The position numbers and the translations under genes were made by a program. The notes beneath the pieces are model-generated. The model did no database searches. It saw nothing but the letters and a program-made list of their open reading frames with translations, and was not told where the DNA came from. Of a stretch of 32,821 nucleotides of DNA, positions 7,674-15,098 are shown one piece after another. Numbering within the stretch: position 1 is the stretch's first letter; every line of letters begins with the position of its first letter. This DNA comes from JAKQIM01 sp964633225 (lineage in GTDB: Bacteria; Chloroflexota; Anaerolineae; Anaerolineales; UBA4823): NCBI GenBank assembly GCA_964633225.1, contig CAZWFQ010000041.1, forward strand, positions 1 through 32,821, written 5' to 3'.

Positions 7674-8306
7674 ATGCGGACGTACGATATTACATTGACC
7701 ATTTCACCCGATATGCCTGTATGGCCTGGCGATACACCGCCCCGTTTGACGCGTACCGGCAGCATTGCCCAGGGTGGAAGCTCAAATACATCTGAAATCT
7801 GCATGAGTGTGCATACGGGCACGCATGTAGATGCTCCTGATCATTTCTTGGATAATGGGCATACGATCGAAAAACTTTCCCTTGAGACGATGGTGGGCCG
7901 GGCGTATGTGCTGCACCTTCCGGACGTGGATGTGATCACGGCGGCAGTGCTCAGCCAGGCTGAAATCCCCCCCCGCACGCGCCGCCTGCTTTTCAAGACG
8001 CGCAATTCTGAGTATTGGGCGCGTGGCGAAAAGAAATTCCAGACTGATTTTGTGGCTTTGAGCGTTGATGCAGCAGAATTATTGGTGGATCGCAACGTCA
8101 AGTTGATCGGTGTGGATTACCTCTCGGTGGCTCCATATACCAAGGGCGCGGCTGTGCACCAGATCTTGCTCAAGGCGGGGGTTGTGGTTGTAGAAGGATT
8201 GGATCTCTCGCGTGTTTCGCAAGGTCGTTATACCTTGCACTGCTTGCCGCTCAAGCTGGCAGGTTCAGATGGCGCGCCTGCCAGGGCGATGTTGGCCGGG
8301 GTCTGA
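7674..8306 (+). CDS. Cyclase-family (kynurenine-formamidase-like) metal hydrolase
   Basis: A 210-residue protein of the PF04199 cyclase family. It opens with YDITLTISPDMPVWPGD and carries the metal-binding signature HTGTHVDAPDH (His47, His51, Asp53, His57). Later conserved pieces are LIGVDYLSV and VVVVEGLDL. Characterised members hydrolyse N-formylkynurenine, isatin or related amides. No tryptophan-degradation gene is nearby, so the substrate is open. Start ATG 7674 follows GGAGA with normal spacing and lies just after a good promoter; upstream in-frame codons fall within the promoter. It is divergent from the MerR regulator, which makes it a plausible target gene. Length is normal for the family. 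Confidence 0.85.
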   Translation: MRTYDITLTISPDMPVWPGDTPPRLTRTGSIAQGGSSNTSEICMSVHTGTHVDAPDHFLDNGHTIEKLSLETMVGRAYVLHLPDVDVITAAVLSQAEIPPRTRRLLFKTRNSEYWARGEKKFQTDFVALSVDAAELLVDRNVKLIGVDYLSVAPYTKGAAVHQILLKAGVVVVEGLDLSRVSQGRYTLHCLPLKLAGSDGAPARAMLAGV

Positions 8307-8314
8307 TACACCTG

Positions 8315-8357
8315 ATAGACGAAAGAGCGGCGCTTTGGGCGCCGCTCTTTCGTCTAT
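8315..8357. terminator. Long perfect hairpin between convergent genes
   Basis: Arms 8315-8333 and 8339-8357 pair perfectly (19 bp) around TTTGG. It follows the cyclase stop by eight bases, and on the other strand it begins at the TAG stop of the glycosyltransferase. It is probably a shared terminator, though U runs are weak. The core AGAGCGGCG is shared with the hairpin at 4760-4805. Confidence 0.65.
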
Positions 8358-9070
8358 TTAACTCTCCTGCGGATCTCAAAGACTCGCAGGGCTGCCTCCA
8401 ATTTGACACGCATATTCATTTTACTCTGGCCAATGCGCCGGTCTTCAAAGTAGATGGGGATCTCTTTGATGCGCAAGCCTAGCTTCTCAGAAACGTAGCA
8501 CATTTCTACCTGGAAGACATAACCGTTAGAACGGATGCGCTCCAGGCCGATCTTCTGCAGAGCCTCGCCCCGCCAGCATTTGAAGCCCGCCGTGGCATCC
8601 TTAGTTTTTGTGCCCAAGATCAGGCGTACCCAAACCGAATTAGCCCACCAGCTTAAGAACCAGCGCCCCCAGCTCCAGCGCTCGTCCAATTTGCCGCCCG
8701 GAACGTAGCGCGAACCCACCACCACATCGTAATCTTGCAGGTCGGTCAGCATCTGCGGAATATATTCGGGCGAGTGGGAGAAGTCAGCATCCATCTGGAT
8801 AATGGCCTGCGCGCCGTGCTGCATAGCCCAGGTGAAGCCCTGGACATAAGCCGTGCCCAGCCCTTGTTTGCCCGGGCGGTGGATCACATGGAAACGCCCG
8901 GGATGCTGCTGTGCTAACTGGTCGGCAATCTGCCCCGTGCCATCCGGTGAGTTGTCGTCTACGGCCAATATGTCTAGATCCTCTATGCCCAGCGCAAACA
9001 GCGCCGCGCTGATCTGTGGCAGGTTATTGGCCTCATTATAAGTGGGGATTACGACGGTGGTTTTGGGCAT
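8354..9070 (-). CDS. Polyprenol-phosphate mannosyltransferase (DPM1-like GT2)
   Basis: A 238-residue GT2 glycosyltransferase that probably transfers a sugar from a GDP- or UDP-sugar to polyprenyl phosphate on the cytoplasmic face. Diagnostic segments are VVIPTYNEANNLP at the N-terminus, the nucleotide-binding VDDNSPDGTG (37-45), the metal-binding DADFSHSPEYIP, a GSRYVPGG segment and the late RRIGQSKMN. These are characteristic of dolichol-phosphate mannose synthases. No C-terminal membrane helices follow, so it is the short soluble type. Start ATG 9070 has no Shine-Dalgarno but a TGC-TACAAT box ends six bases before it, so a leaderless mRNA is likely. The product would feed protein or lipid glycosylation at the membrane. 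Confidence 0.88.
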   Translation of the reverse strand: MPKTTVVIPTYNEANNLPQISAALFALGIEDLDILAVDDNSPDGTGQIADQLAQQHPGRFHVIHRPGKQGLGTAYVQGFTWAMQHGAQAIIQMDADFSHSPEYIPQMLTDLQDYDVVVGSRYVPGGKLDERWSWGRWFLSWWANSVWVRLILGTKTKDATAGFKCWRGEALQKIGLERIRSNGYVFQVEMCYVSEKLGLRIKEIPIYFEDRRIGQSKMNMRVKLEAALRVFEIRRRVK

Positions 9071-9085
9071 GTAAGAATTGTAGCA
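9071..9085 (-). promoter_or_regulatory. Extended -10 of a probable leaderless glycosyltransferase transcript
   Basis: On the minus strand TGC (9085-9083) precedes TACAAT (9082-9077), and ATG begins at 9070 after six bases. Transcription should start at or next to the start codon. Confidence 0.5.
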
Positions 9086-9106
9086 TATTTCACCTCGGAA
9101 GAATGA

Positions 9107-9135
9107 TTGACTCGACGCCTGATTTTTTATAGAAT
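9107..9135 (+). promoter_or_regulatory. Promoter of the exported-protein/PI-PLC operon
   Basis: TTGACT (9107-9112), a 17-base spacer, and TAGAAT (9130-9135). The start would be near 9142, leaving a leader of about 150 bases before ATG 9294. No other gene fits in this leader. Confidence 0.6.
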
Positions 9136-9293
9136 ATGATCAGCGGTAATTTCCTGAACAATCTTTTCCTCCCGTGTCGTTGTTATCCCCCTTATTGTGA
9201 CAAATAAATAGGTTTGATGTGGCTCATTTTATCAACCATCCTGATTGCGCCCTCATTATCTCCGGGTTGGCTCACAAAAAAGGAGTTTGAAAA

Positions 9294-10298
9294 ATGAAAG
9301 CACGTTTTCTTTCTAAATTTGCCTGGCAGTTTCTCCTGAATGCCGGGACGATCGTGATTGTGGCGCTGATGTTGTGCGTATTTCGCGCTTGGGCCATGCC
9401 CGCTGCTCAGGCCGGCCCTAGTGCGGTGCCGGGGGTGATTACTTACCAGGGGCGGCTGACCAGTGCCAACGGTGTGCCCATTAATGGCGCTGTCGAGATG
9501 ACTTTTCGCCTGTATTCCGAACCTGTTGGTGGCACTGCTGCCTGGACTGAATCCCATATCGGGGGCAATGGCGTGCCGGTGAATGATGGGGTCTTCAATG
9601 TTTTATTGGGAAGCATCACCCCGATTGATATTCCAATCTGGAGCACTGCACCCTATCTGGGTATCCAGGTGGGCACAGATCCTGAGATGACGCCTCGCGA
9701 GCAGGTAGGGCGGGTGCCTTACGCCTTTATCTCTGAGCGCGCTTATGCTCTGGCCGCGTCGGATGGTTCGCCATCCAGTGCGGTCACCGTTAACCAGTTT
9801 GGCGACTTGCTGGTGAGCCCCGATAATGCACTGGGCGGCGCCGGCCTGCAAATATTTGCCCAACAAAGCCCGGCTTCGGGGCTAGAACTATTGAATACTG
9901 GCACGCCTGGAGGGCGCTACCAGATGATTGCTGATGAATCGGGCAATTTGAGCATCGTGCAGGCAGACGCTTCTTCGACTGACCGGATGACATTCAGACC
10001 TGATGGTTCGCTGCTGATCAATGGGGATGTTCGCTTCAGCGGGCATATTATCCAGGGATTGACCCTCAGCTCGATCTTTTCGGTTTATCATTACGACGTT
10101 GGCCCTGATACCGTTGTCAAAACTCAAATGGTCTTGGCTTCGAACAGTATGTGCTTTTTGACGAAAGTCTACGAGCACGACAGTTATGATTTTAACTATT
10201 GTTCCATCGGGCAAGAAAGTGGCTTCTGGTATCTGTATGCTTTTGCCCATGAAGGTCTGAGCGAGATCATGTGTGAAGCCCGTTGCCTGTCTTGGTGA
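9294..10298 (+). CDS. Exported protein with YQGRL/PYAF-type domain
   Basis: A 334-residue exported protein. Residues 1-40 form a signal peptide ending near AQA. The next roughly 120 residues have a recurrent secreted-protein pattern: ITYQGRLTSANGVPINGAV, MTFRLYSE, NDGVFNVLLGS, LGIQVGTDPEMTPREQ and VPYAF. I know this pattern from many environmental surface proteins but not a biochemical function. The remainder resembles tail-fibre-like head text (QFGDLLVSPDNALGG, GDVRFSGHI) and ends in a Cys-containing stretch (MCFLTKVYEH, NYCSIGQ, MCEARCLSW). Start ATG 9294 has AAGGAG seven bases upstream. It lies 11 bases before the PI-PLC-like gene and shares its promoter, so the two are probably exported together. 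Confidence 0.8.
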   Translation: MKARFLSKFAWQFLLNAGTIVIVALMLCVFRAWAMPAAQAGPSAVPGVITYQGRLTSANGVPINGAVEMTFRLYSEPVGGTAAWTESHIGGNGVPVNDGVFNVLLGSITPIDIPIWSTAPYLGIQVGTDPEMTPREQVGRVPYAFISERAYALAASDGSPSSAVTVNQFGDLLVSPDNALGGAGLQIFAQQSPASGLELLNTGTPGGRYQMIADESGNLSIVQADASSTDRMTFRPDGSLLINGDVRFSGHIIQGLTLSSIFSVYHYDVGPDTVVKTQMVLASNSMCFLTKVYEHDSYDFNYCSIGQESGFWYLYAFAHEGLSEIMCEARCLSW

Positions 10299-10309
10299 AG
10301 GAGCCTGCC

Positions 10310-12382
10310 GTGAAAACGAAACTCCGGCTCTTACAATCGGGCATCCTGTGGTTGGTTCTTGGAATCTTGCCGCTTGGGCTCCTGGTTGGCCTGCCTTCGG
10401 CTCGAGCCAGCCAGCCAACGATCGAGCTTGCGTCTGAACCGCTGGTCTTGCCTGCAAAATTAGGAGATCTGCCGCTTGGGTCTGGCCCTGAAACGCCTGC
10501 GGCGAGCGATCATTGGATGGCTGATCTATCTGACTATATCGAAGACCGCACCTTGTTTACCATCGTTTTACCAGGTACACACGATTCGGGCACCAGCACC
10601 ATTGATGCGAGCGCAAAAGTTGCCCCTGAAGAGGCTCAAGACGCTGGCCTTAAAACGACCGTTGCAGAAATGGAATCCACCTGTGGATCAACGATACTCG
10701 ATTGCAATTGGTTCGAAAGTTGGAATGATGTGCCATGCGACCTGATTTGCACGGTGCCCGGTGCTTTCTATCCTTATTTTGGTGCTCCCTGGGCGCGCAA
10801 CCAATCTAGAACAGTGGGTGAACAGCTTAATGACGGCATCCGCTATCTGGATCTGCGTTTTGTCAAAGACCCTGACGATCAAATCACCTACATTCACCAT
10901 TCGCTCCTGGGTCCCAACCTGGAGACCGTTATCGGGCAAATCAATGATTTCGTCTCAGCCCCTGGGCACGAGAAGGAAATTATCATTTTGCACTTAAGCC
11001 ACATCTACCCGGGTGATGATGCTTATTATGCCTGGCTGGCAAACACCTTTTTCGCCTCTTTTGGCCCGCTGATGATCCCGCCTACCGATGCTGAAAAGAC
11101 TTTGGGTGAGTTGTGGGCCGCCTCCGATCATCGCCGGGTGGTGATCATTGCAGAAGGGATGGGCGATTTGCTGGGTGTGCCAGAACCAAACCGGAGCTAT
11201 TTCTGGGAGACGGTGTACTCAATTGATCCGTGTGCTTATAACCTTGACGAGCTTTATGATAGCCTTACAGGTTTCTTGGAGTTGAGGACCGTTTATACCG
11301 GGACTTTTGTGATCCAGGGTATTTTTGCGTTTGATGTACCGCAGGTTGAAGCCGGAATTGCCTGCCGCCTAACGCCTTTGGCGCCCGGTTGCGAAGGTGT
11401 GCCCCAGTCAGTTGAAGATTTGGCCGAAATTGCTACCCCACAAGTCACCAAGTGGATAGATCTGCTCGATGCTGGCTGTGCCTTCCAGGCCCACCGCAAT
11501 TTAAATGTCGTTATGGTGGATTTTTATGAAAAAACCTCCGGTGGACGGCCTGGTGTTGTTGAAATAGCTATCCAACTGAATTCGCGCCTGCGCGCTGAGC
11601 AGGTGCCGCCTGTGTTGGAAGCGCAGGTTTCTCCCGACCTCACGGTTGGTGGTTGGTATACCACGCTGCCTCTCACCGTCACCCTCACCCGGGCAGATGA
11701 CGGCGACTGTGCCAGCCAAATCGAATACCTGTTGTACAATGTGAACGGTGGTAATTGGCAAGACTATACCGCTCCCATTATCCTGATGCAAGAGGATTGG
11801 TACGAAGTTCAATTCCAAGCCATCGATCATGCCGGCAATAAAACTATTCTGGAGCTTATTATCCCTGTTGACACCACACCGCCAGCGGGCAGTTTTGCCA
11901 TCAACAGAGAAATGTTAACGACCAGCCATGCACTCGTTGATCTCACCCATGCGCCGTTTGATATGCTCAGCGGGCCATACTTATTCCGTGGGCGCGATGC
12001 TGGAGGAATGTGGAGCGGCTGGACGCCATATTGGACCGCAAACTTTTGGCAGCTGCCCAATCCAAGTACGGGGCAGGTCTACATTGTCGAAGGCCAATAT
12101 ATGGACTACGCCGGGAACGCTGCCGCGGTGATCAGTGATACAGTTCAGTTCTCCCCGCAGGTAAGTCAGCCCGGGTCCGCGGGTTACTGGCTGCAGAGAG
12201 ACACGCTCGGTTCGCTCGCGACGATCCTTGCGTCTTCCAACTACAGCATCCAGGGCACTGTGGGCCAAGAGTCGATAATCGGCTGCCTGTCCAGCCCGAA
12301 CTACCAGCTTCAATCGGGCTTCTGGGTAGACGCTGCAAGAAAATATGACTTTTACCTACCGGTAATATTCTTGCAGGAATAG
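10310..12382 (+). CDS. Exported PI-PLC X-domain-like phosphodiesterase
   Basis: A 690-residue exported protein. A signal peptide covers about residues 1-34, ending near ARA. The catalytic region (about 70-430) has the PI-PLC X-box features: FTIVLPGTHDSGT with His91, GIRYLDLRF, and YIHHSLLGP with His196/His197. Bacterial PI-PLC enzymes use two such histidines to cleave glycosylphosphatidylinositol or phosphatidylinositol. Substrate here is unproven. A Ca-binding eukaryotic pattern is not obvious. After about residue 435 come Ig-like/OmpL47-like repeats (YNVNGGNWQDYTAP, AIDHAGN, DTTPPAGSF) and a C-terminal segment ending FYLPVIFLQE, a Chloroflexota-like tail. The start is GTG 10310 because GAAGGAG precedes it with a six-base gap and the TTG at 10283 lies inside the previous gene. 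It is separated by ten bases from a convergent gene. Confidence 0.82.
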   Translation: MKTKLRLLQSGILWLVLGILPLGLLVGLPSARASQPTIELASEPLVLPAKLGDLPLGSGPETPAASDHWMADLSDYIEDRTLFTIVLPGTHDSGTSTIDASAKVAPEEAQDAGLKTTVAEMESTCGSTILDCNWFESWNDVPCDLICTVPGAFYPYFGAPWARNQSRTVGEQLNDGIRYLDLRFVKDPDDQITYIHHSLLGPNLETVIGQINDFVSAPGHEKEIIILHLSHIYPGDDAYYAWLANTFFASFGPLMIPPTDAEKTLGELWAASDHRRVVIIAEGMGDLLGVPEPNRSYFWETVYSIDPCAYNLDELYDSLTGFLELRTVYTGTFVIQGIFAFDVPQVEAGIACRLTPLAPGCEGVPQSVEDLAEIATPQVTKWIDLLDAGCAFQAHRNLNVVMVDFYEKTSGGRPGVVEIAIQLNSRLRAEQVPPVLEAQVSPDLTVGGWYTTLPLTVTLTRADDGDCASQIEYLLYNVNGGNWQDYTAPIILMQEDWYEVQFQAIDHAGNKTILELIIPVDTTPPAGSFAINREMLTTSHALVDLTHAPFDMLSGPYLFRGRDAGGMWSGWTPYWTANFWQLPNPSTGQVYIVEGQYMDYAGNAAAVISDTVQFSPQVSQPGSAGYWLQRDTLGSLATILASSNYSIQGTVGQESIIGCLSSPNYQLQSGFWVDAARKYDFYLPVIFLQE

Positions 12383-12392
12383 CAGCTTGTGC

Positions 12393-15020
12393 CTATTCCC
12401 CGGTGAAGAACACAAATACCTTCTCTACCGTCACATCCATCTGGCCTGATTTGGCCAGCACCAGGCCGCTACCGGCATCGTACCAGCCGCTTTCGGCGGC
12501 ATCGAACGCTGCTTGGGTTGTATAGGCAGGCAAATCGGCGCCGTTCAGGCTGGCGCCGCTGGCCTGGCCCGCCGGCAGGATGAGCTGTACCACATTGGCG
12601 CGGTTGGAAATGGCGCCAGGATATTCTCCGCTGGCCGCGGCGATGGTAACCGTGACCTGGCCGCGCTGCCACTGCTGTGAGAGCAGGGTGCTGCGCACGG
12701 CGCCGCCCTGGTAGGCAGTGGTGGCGCCGTCATCTTCGTAGAGCGTGAAGGAGGATGGCTGGGGATCCGAGAAAACGCGCACGATTAACTCATCACGCTG
12801 GCTGCCATCCAGGCGCATCCCCAATACGTTCATGGTCTGCTCATCTACATGCATCAGCGGCAAGATAGCCCCGGCGCGGGCGAAGAGTGGCAGGCGGAAC
12901 AGCCCGTCTTGCAGGGCAGGAATTTCGCTCAGCCATTGGCCGCCCTCCAGGCGTTGGTTGGTGTAATAATCGTACCAGGCTCCCGCAGGCAGGTATACGT
13001 CACGGGTGGTAACGTCCATTTCGCTAACTGTGGCAACCAGCAGATCGCGCCCGAGTAGCTTTTCGTCCGCAATTTGCCGCACGGTGGGGTCATCTTGATA
13101 GTAGAAAAGCAAGGGCGGCATCACCGGTTCGGCGTGCAGGTAAGCACGGTGAGCCAGCGAATACAGGTAAGGCGTTAGTGCGTAACGCAGGCGAATATTG
13201 GCCAGGTTGCTGTCCACGTCCCCCACCCGGTCTGGGGCGGTCTCTTTGCAGTTGCACAGGTTCTCGGTGTGCGGGCGCACGGGCACATCCAGCAGCGCGC
13301 CGTTGGCAAACCAGGTGGTATAGATCTGATCAATATTTTCACCGGCCGTAGCGCGGTGGAAACCGCCGATATCTGCGCTGTAATAATCCATGCCCGAGAG
13401 GGCCATGTGCATCTGCACGTTCAGGTGGGCCGCCAGGCTGGGCAGGTTTGAGCCGATATCCCCCGACCACATCACGGTGCCGAAGCGTTGGATGCCCGAT
13501 GTCCCCGAGCGCGAGAGCATGAAGGGGCGTTGGGTTTCTTGGTTGCTTTCATAGCCCCTGGCGATGCTTTCGCTCCAATAGAAATTGTATAAGTTGTGAA
13601 TCGCCTCTTGGGTGTGTGGCCCGGCGGCATACCAACCCGTATCCTGGTACATTTCTGGCTCGCCCAGGTCAGTCCAGTGGCCGGTGACCCCCATATCGAC
13701 CAGGGGTTGGCGCCGCAGGTCATGCCAGTAAGCGCCGGCTTGTGGGTTGCTCCAGTCGAGCATGCCGCCGAAGCCCCACCATGCAAAGAGCGTCACCGGG
13801 GGGCAGCCCTCACAACGCCGCACCAGGTAGCCTTCTGTTTCCAGGTTGGCATAATCGGGGGTGCGCTTGCCGATGTAAGACTCTTCAATCAAGATCAGTC
13901 CCAGCCCTTCGTTCTCTCTCAGCTCCGCGATCTTGCCGGCCGGGTCGGGGAAGGTGCTTGTATCCCAACTGACATAACCCATGTGAGTCGTCTCGTCTTC
14001 GGCAATCCCGCCAAACCACTGCAAATCCATCACAAAGCCATCCAGAGGAAAGTGGTTCTGCCGCATTGTGCGCAGCTTATCTTCCAGCTCGGCCCAATTG
14101 TCGTAGCCATACTCGGAAACCCATAGGCCAAAGGCCTTCTTGGGCGGCACCAGGGTATGCCCCACCATCTCCATATAATCCTGGTACAAGTCGGGCAGGT
14201 CGGGGCCGCTCAAGACATACCAGCGGATGGCCTCGCCGCCCAGGCGCGCCTTCCAGGGGTTGGTTGTCAGATCCCAGCGCTGGGCATAGGACGAGTCGAG
14301 AAAGACGGCATAGTTTGCAGTGCCCTCACCCAGGGCATACAGGATAGGAAACTGTGTGTTGCCGGTGCCTCCGCCCAGAAAGCTGGTCATGGCATTGCCA
14401 TACTCGTTGCCTGGTTCGCGGCGTTCGCCTACCCAGTCCACTTCTTGCACACCAGGATCGCGAAAGTCTGCCCCCAGGCCGTAGGCGGCTTGCATGCCCT
14501 CGGCGGTCAGGGTGAGCTGCATGGCCTCTTTCGCCAGGTCGAGCGGGCAAAGCGTGGTCAACAATAGTTCTGGCTGGCGGGTGGTATCGGTGACGCTGGC
14601 GCACAGGGTATTGGCATCCACTGTCACTCTCAGGGCGGGGGTTTCCATCACCCCGGCCTCGTCTGTGAGCAGAGAGCTTGGCCCGTGATAATCAGTCTTG
14701 AACACCATGGGGCTGGTGTATAACAAGCGCTCTGTATCTGGCGCCTGGGTTTTGGCAGAGGCTTCAAAATGCACCAGGTCATCATCTAAAAACTCAACGA
14801 TCAGGTAAGCTTCGCCAGCCTGGTACTTAAAACGCGGCAGGTCAGATAAGGGAAGTTGGCTTTGGGGGACGGTTGACTGGTTGGTTGGGGTGGTGGTTGT
14901 GGGGGAGGCCTGGTTGTTTCGCTCTTGGCGCAGGGTGACCAATCCGATCACCAGGATTACGATGGACAACACGACCATCACCAGGGGCACCAGGTACTGC
15001 CGGAGGGTATATTTGTTCAT
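12393..15020 (-). CDS. Membrane-anchored GH31 family glycosidase
   Basis: An 875-residue family GH31 glycosidase (alpha-glucosidase/alpha-xylosidase group). Residues 10-31 are a single hydrophobic helix without a clear cleavage site, followed by a Thr/Pro/Gln-rich linker, suggesting an N-terminal anchor with the enzyme outside. The (beta/alpha)8 core includes FVMDLQWFGG, the nucleophile region HWTDLGEPEMY (Asp451) and the acid/base region MWSGDIGS (Asp521). A C-terminal beta-sandwich and DUF5110-like segment follow (RDVYLPAGAWYDYY, LYEDDGATTAYQGG). Length is typical. Exact specificity cannot be told from sequence by eye. It has its own likely promoter at 15090-15062 and lies downstream of, and in the same direction as, the M6 peptidase; both belong to the extracellular degradation block. 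Confidence 0.88.
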   Translation of the reverse strand: MNKYTLRQYLVPLVMVVLSIVILVIGLVTLRQERNNQASPTTTTPTNQSTVPQSQLPLSDLPRFKYQAGEAYLIVEFLDDDLVHFEASAKTQAPDTERLLYTSPMVFKTDYHGPSSLLTDEAGVMETPALRVTVDANTLCASVTDTTRQPELLLTTLCPLDLAKEAMQLTLTAEGMQAAYGLGADFRDPGVQEVDWVGERREPGNEYGNAMTSFLGGGTGNTQFPILYALGEGTANYAVFLDSSYAQRWDLTTNPWKARLGGEAIRWYVLSGPDLPDLYQDYMEMVGHTLVPPKKAFGLWVSEYGYDNWAELEDKLRTMRQNHFPLDGFVMDLQWFGGIAEDETTHMGYVSWDTSTFPDPAGKIAELRENEGLGLILIEESYIGKRTPDYANLETEGYLVRRCEGCPPVTLFAWWGFGGMLDWSNPQAGAYWHDLRRQPLVDMGVTGHWTDLGEPEMYQDTGWYAAGPHTQEAIHNLYNFYWSESIARGYESNQETQRPFMLSRSGTSGIQRFGTVMWSGDIGSNLPSLAAHLNVQMHMALSGMDYYSADIGGFHRATAGENIDQIYTTWFANGALLDVPVRPHTENLCNCKETAPDRVGDVDSNLANIRLRYALTPYLYSLAHRAYLHAEPVMPPLLFYYQDDPTVRQIADEKLLGRDLLVATVSEMDVTTRDVYLPAGAWYDYYTNQRLEGGQWLSEIPALQDGLFRLPLFARAGAILPLMHVDEQTMNVLGMRLDGSQRDELIVRVFSDPQPSSFTLYEDDGATTAYQGGAVRSTLLSQQWQRGQVTVTIAAASGEYPGAISNRANVVQLILPAGQASGASLNGADLPAYTTQAAFDAAESGWYDAGSGLVLAKSGQMDVTVEKVFVFFTGE

Positions 15021-15061
15021 TGGCTTCTCTTTCGGGAAGCTGTCGGCGGCTTCTTAGCTTA

Positions 15062-15090
15062 AGGATAGCACAGATTGTGCAATCGTTGAA
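15062..15090 (-). promoter_or_regulatory. Probable promoter of the GH31 gene
   Basis: On the minus strand TTCAAC (15090-15085), 17 bases, then TATCCT (15067-15062) preceded by TGC, an extended -10. The -35 is imperfect. It lies in the 78-base gap after the M6 peptidase gene. Confidence 0.4.
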
Positions 15091-15098
15091 GATGACGG

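Noticed and set aside
12457..14700. Several open frames on both strands inside the GH31 gene
   Set aside because: They are shadows of a high-GC coding sequence; the GH31 frame has intact catalytic motifs throughout.
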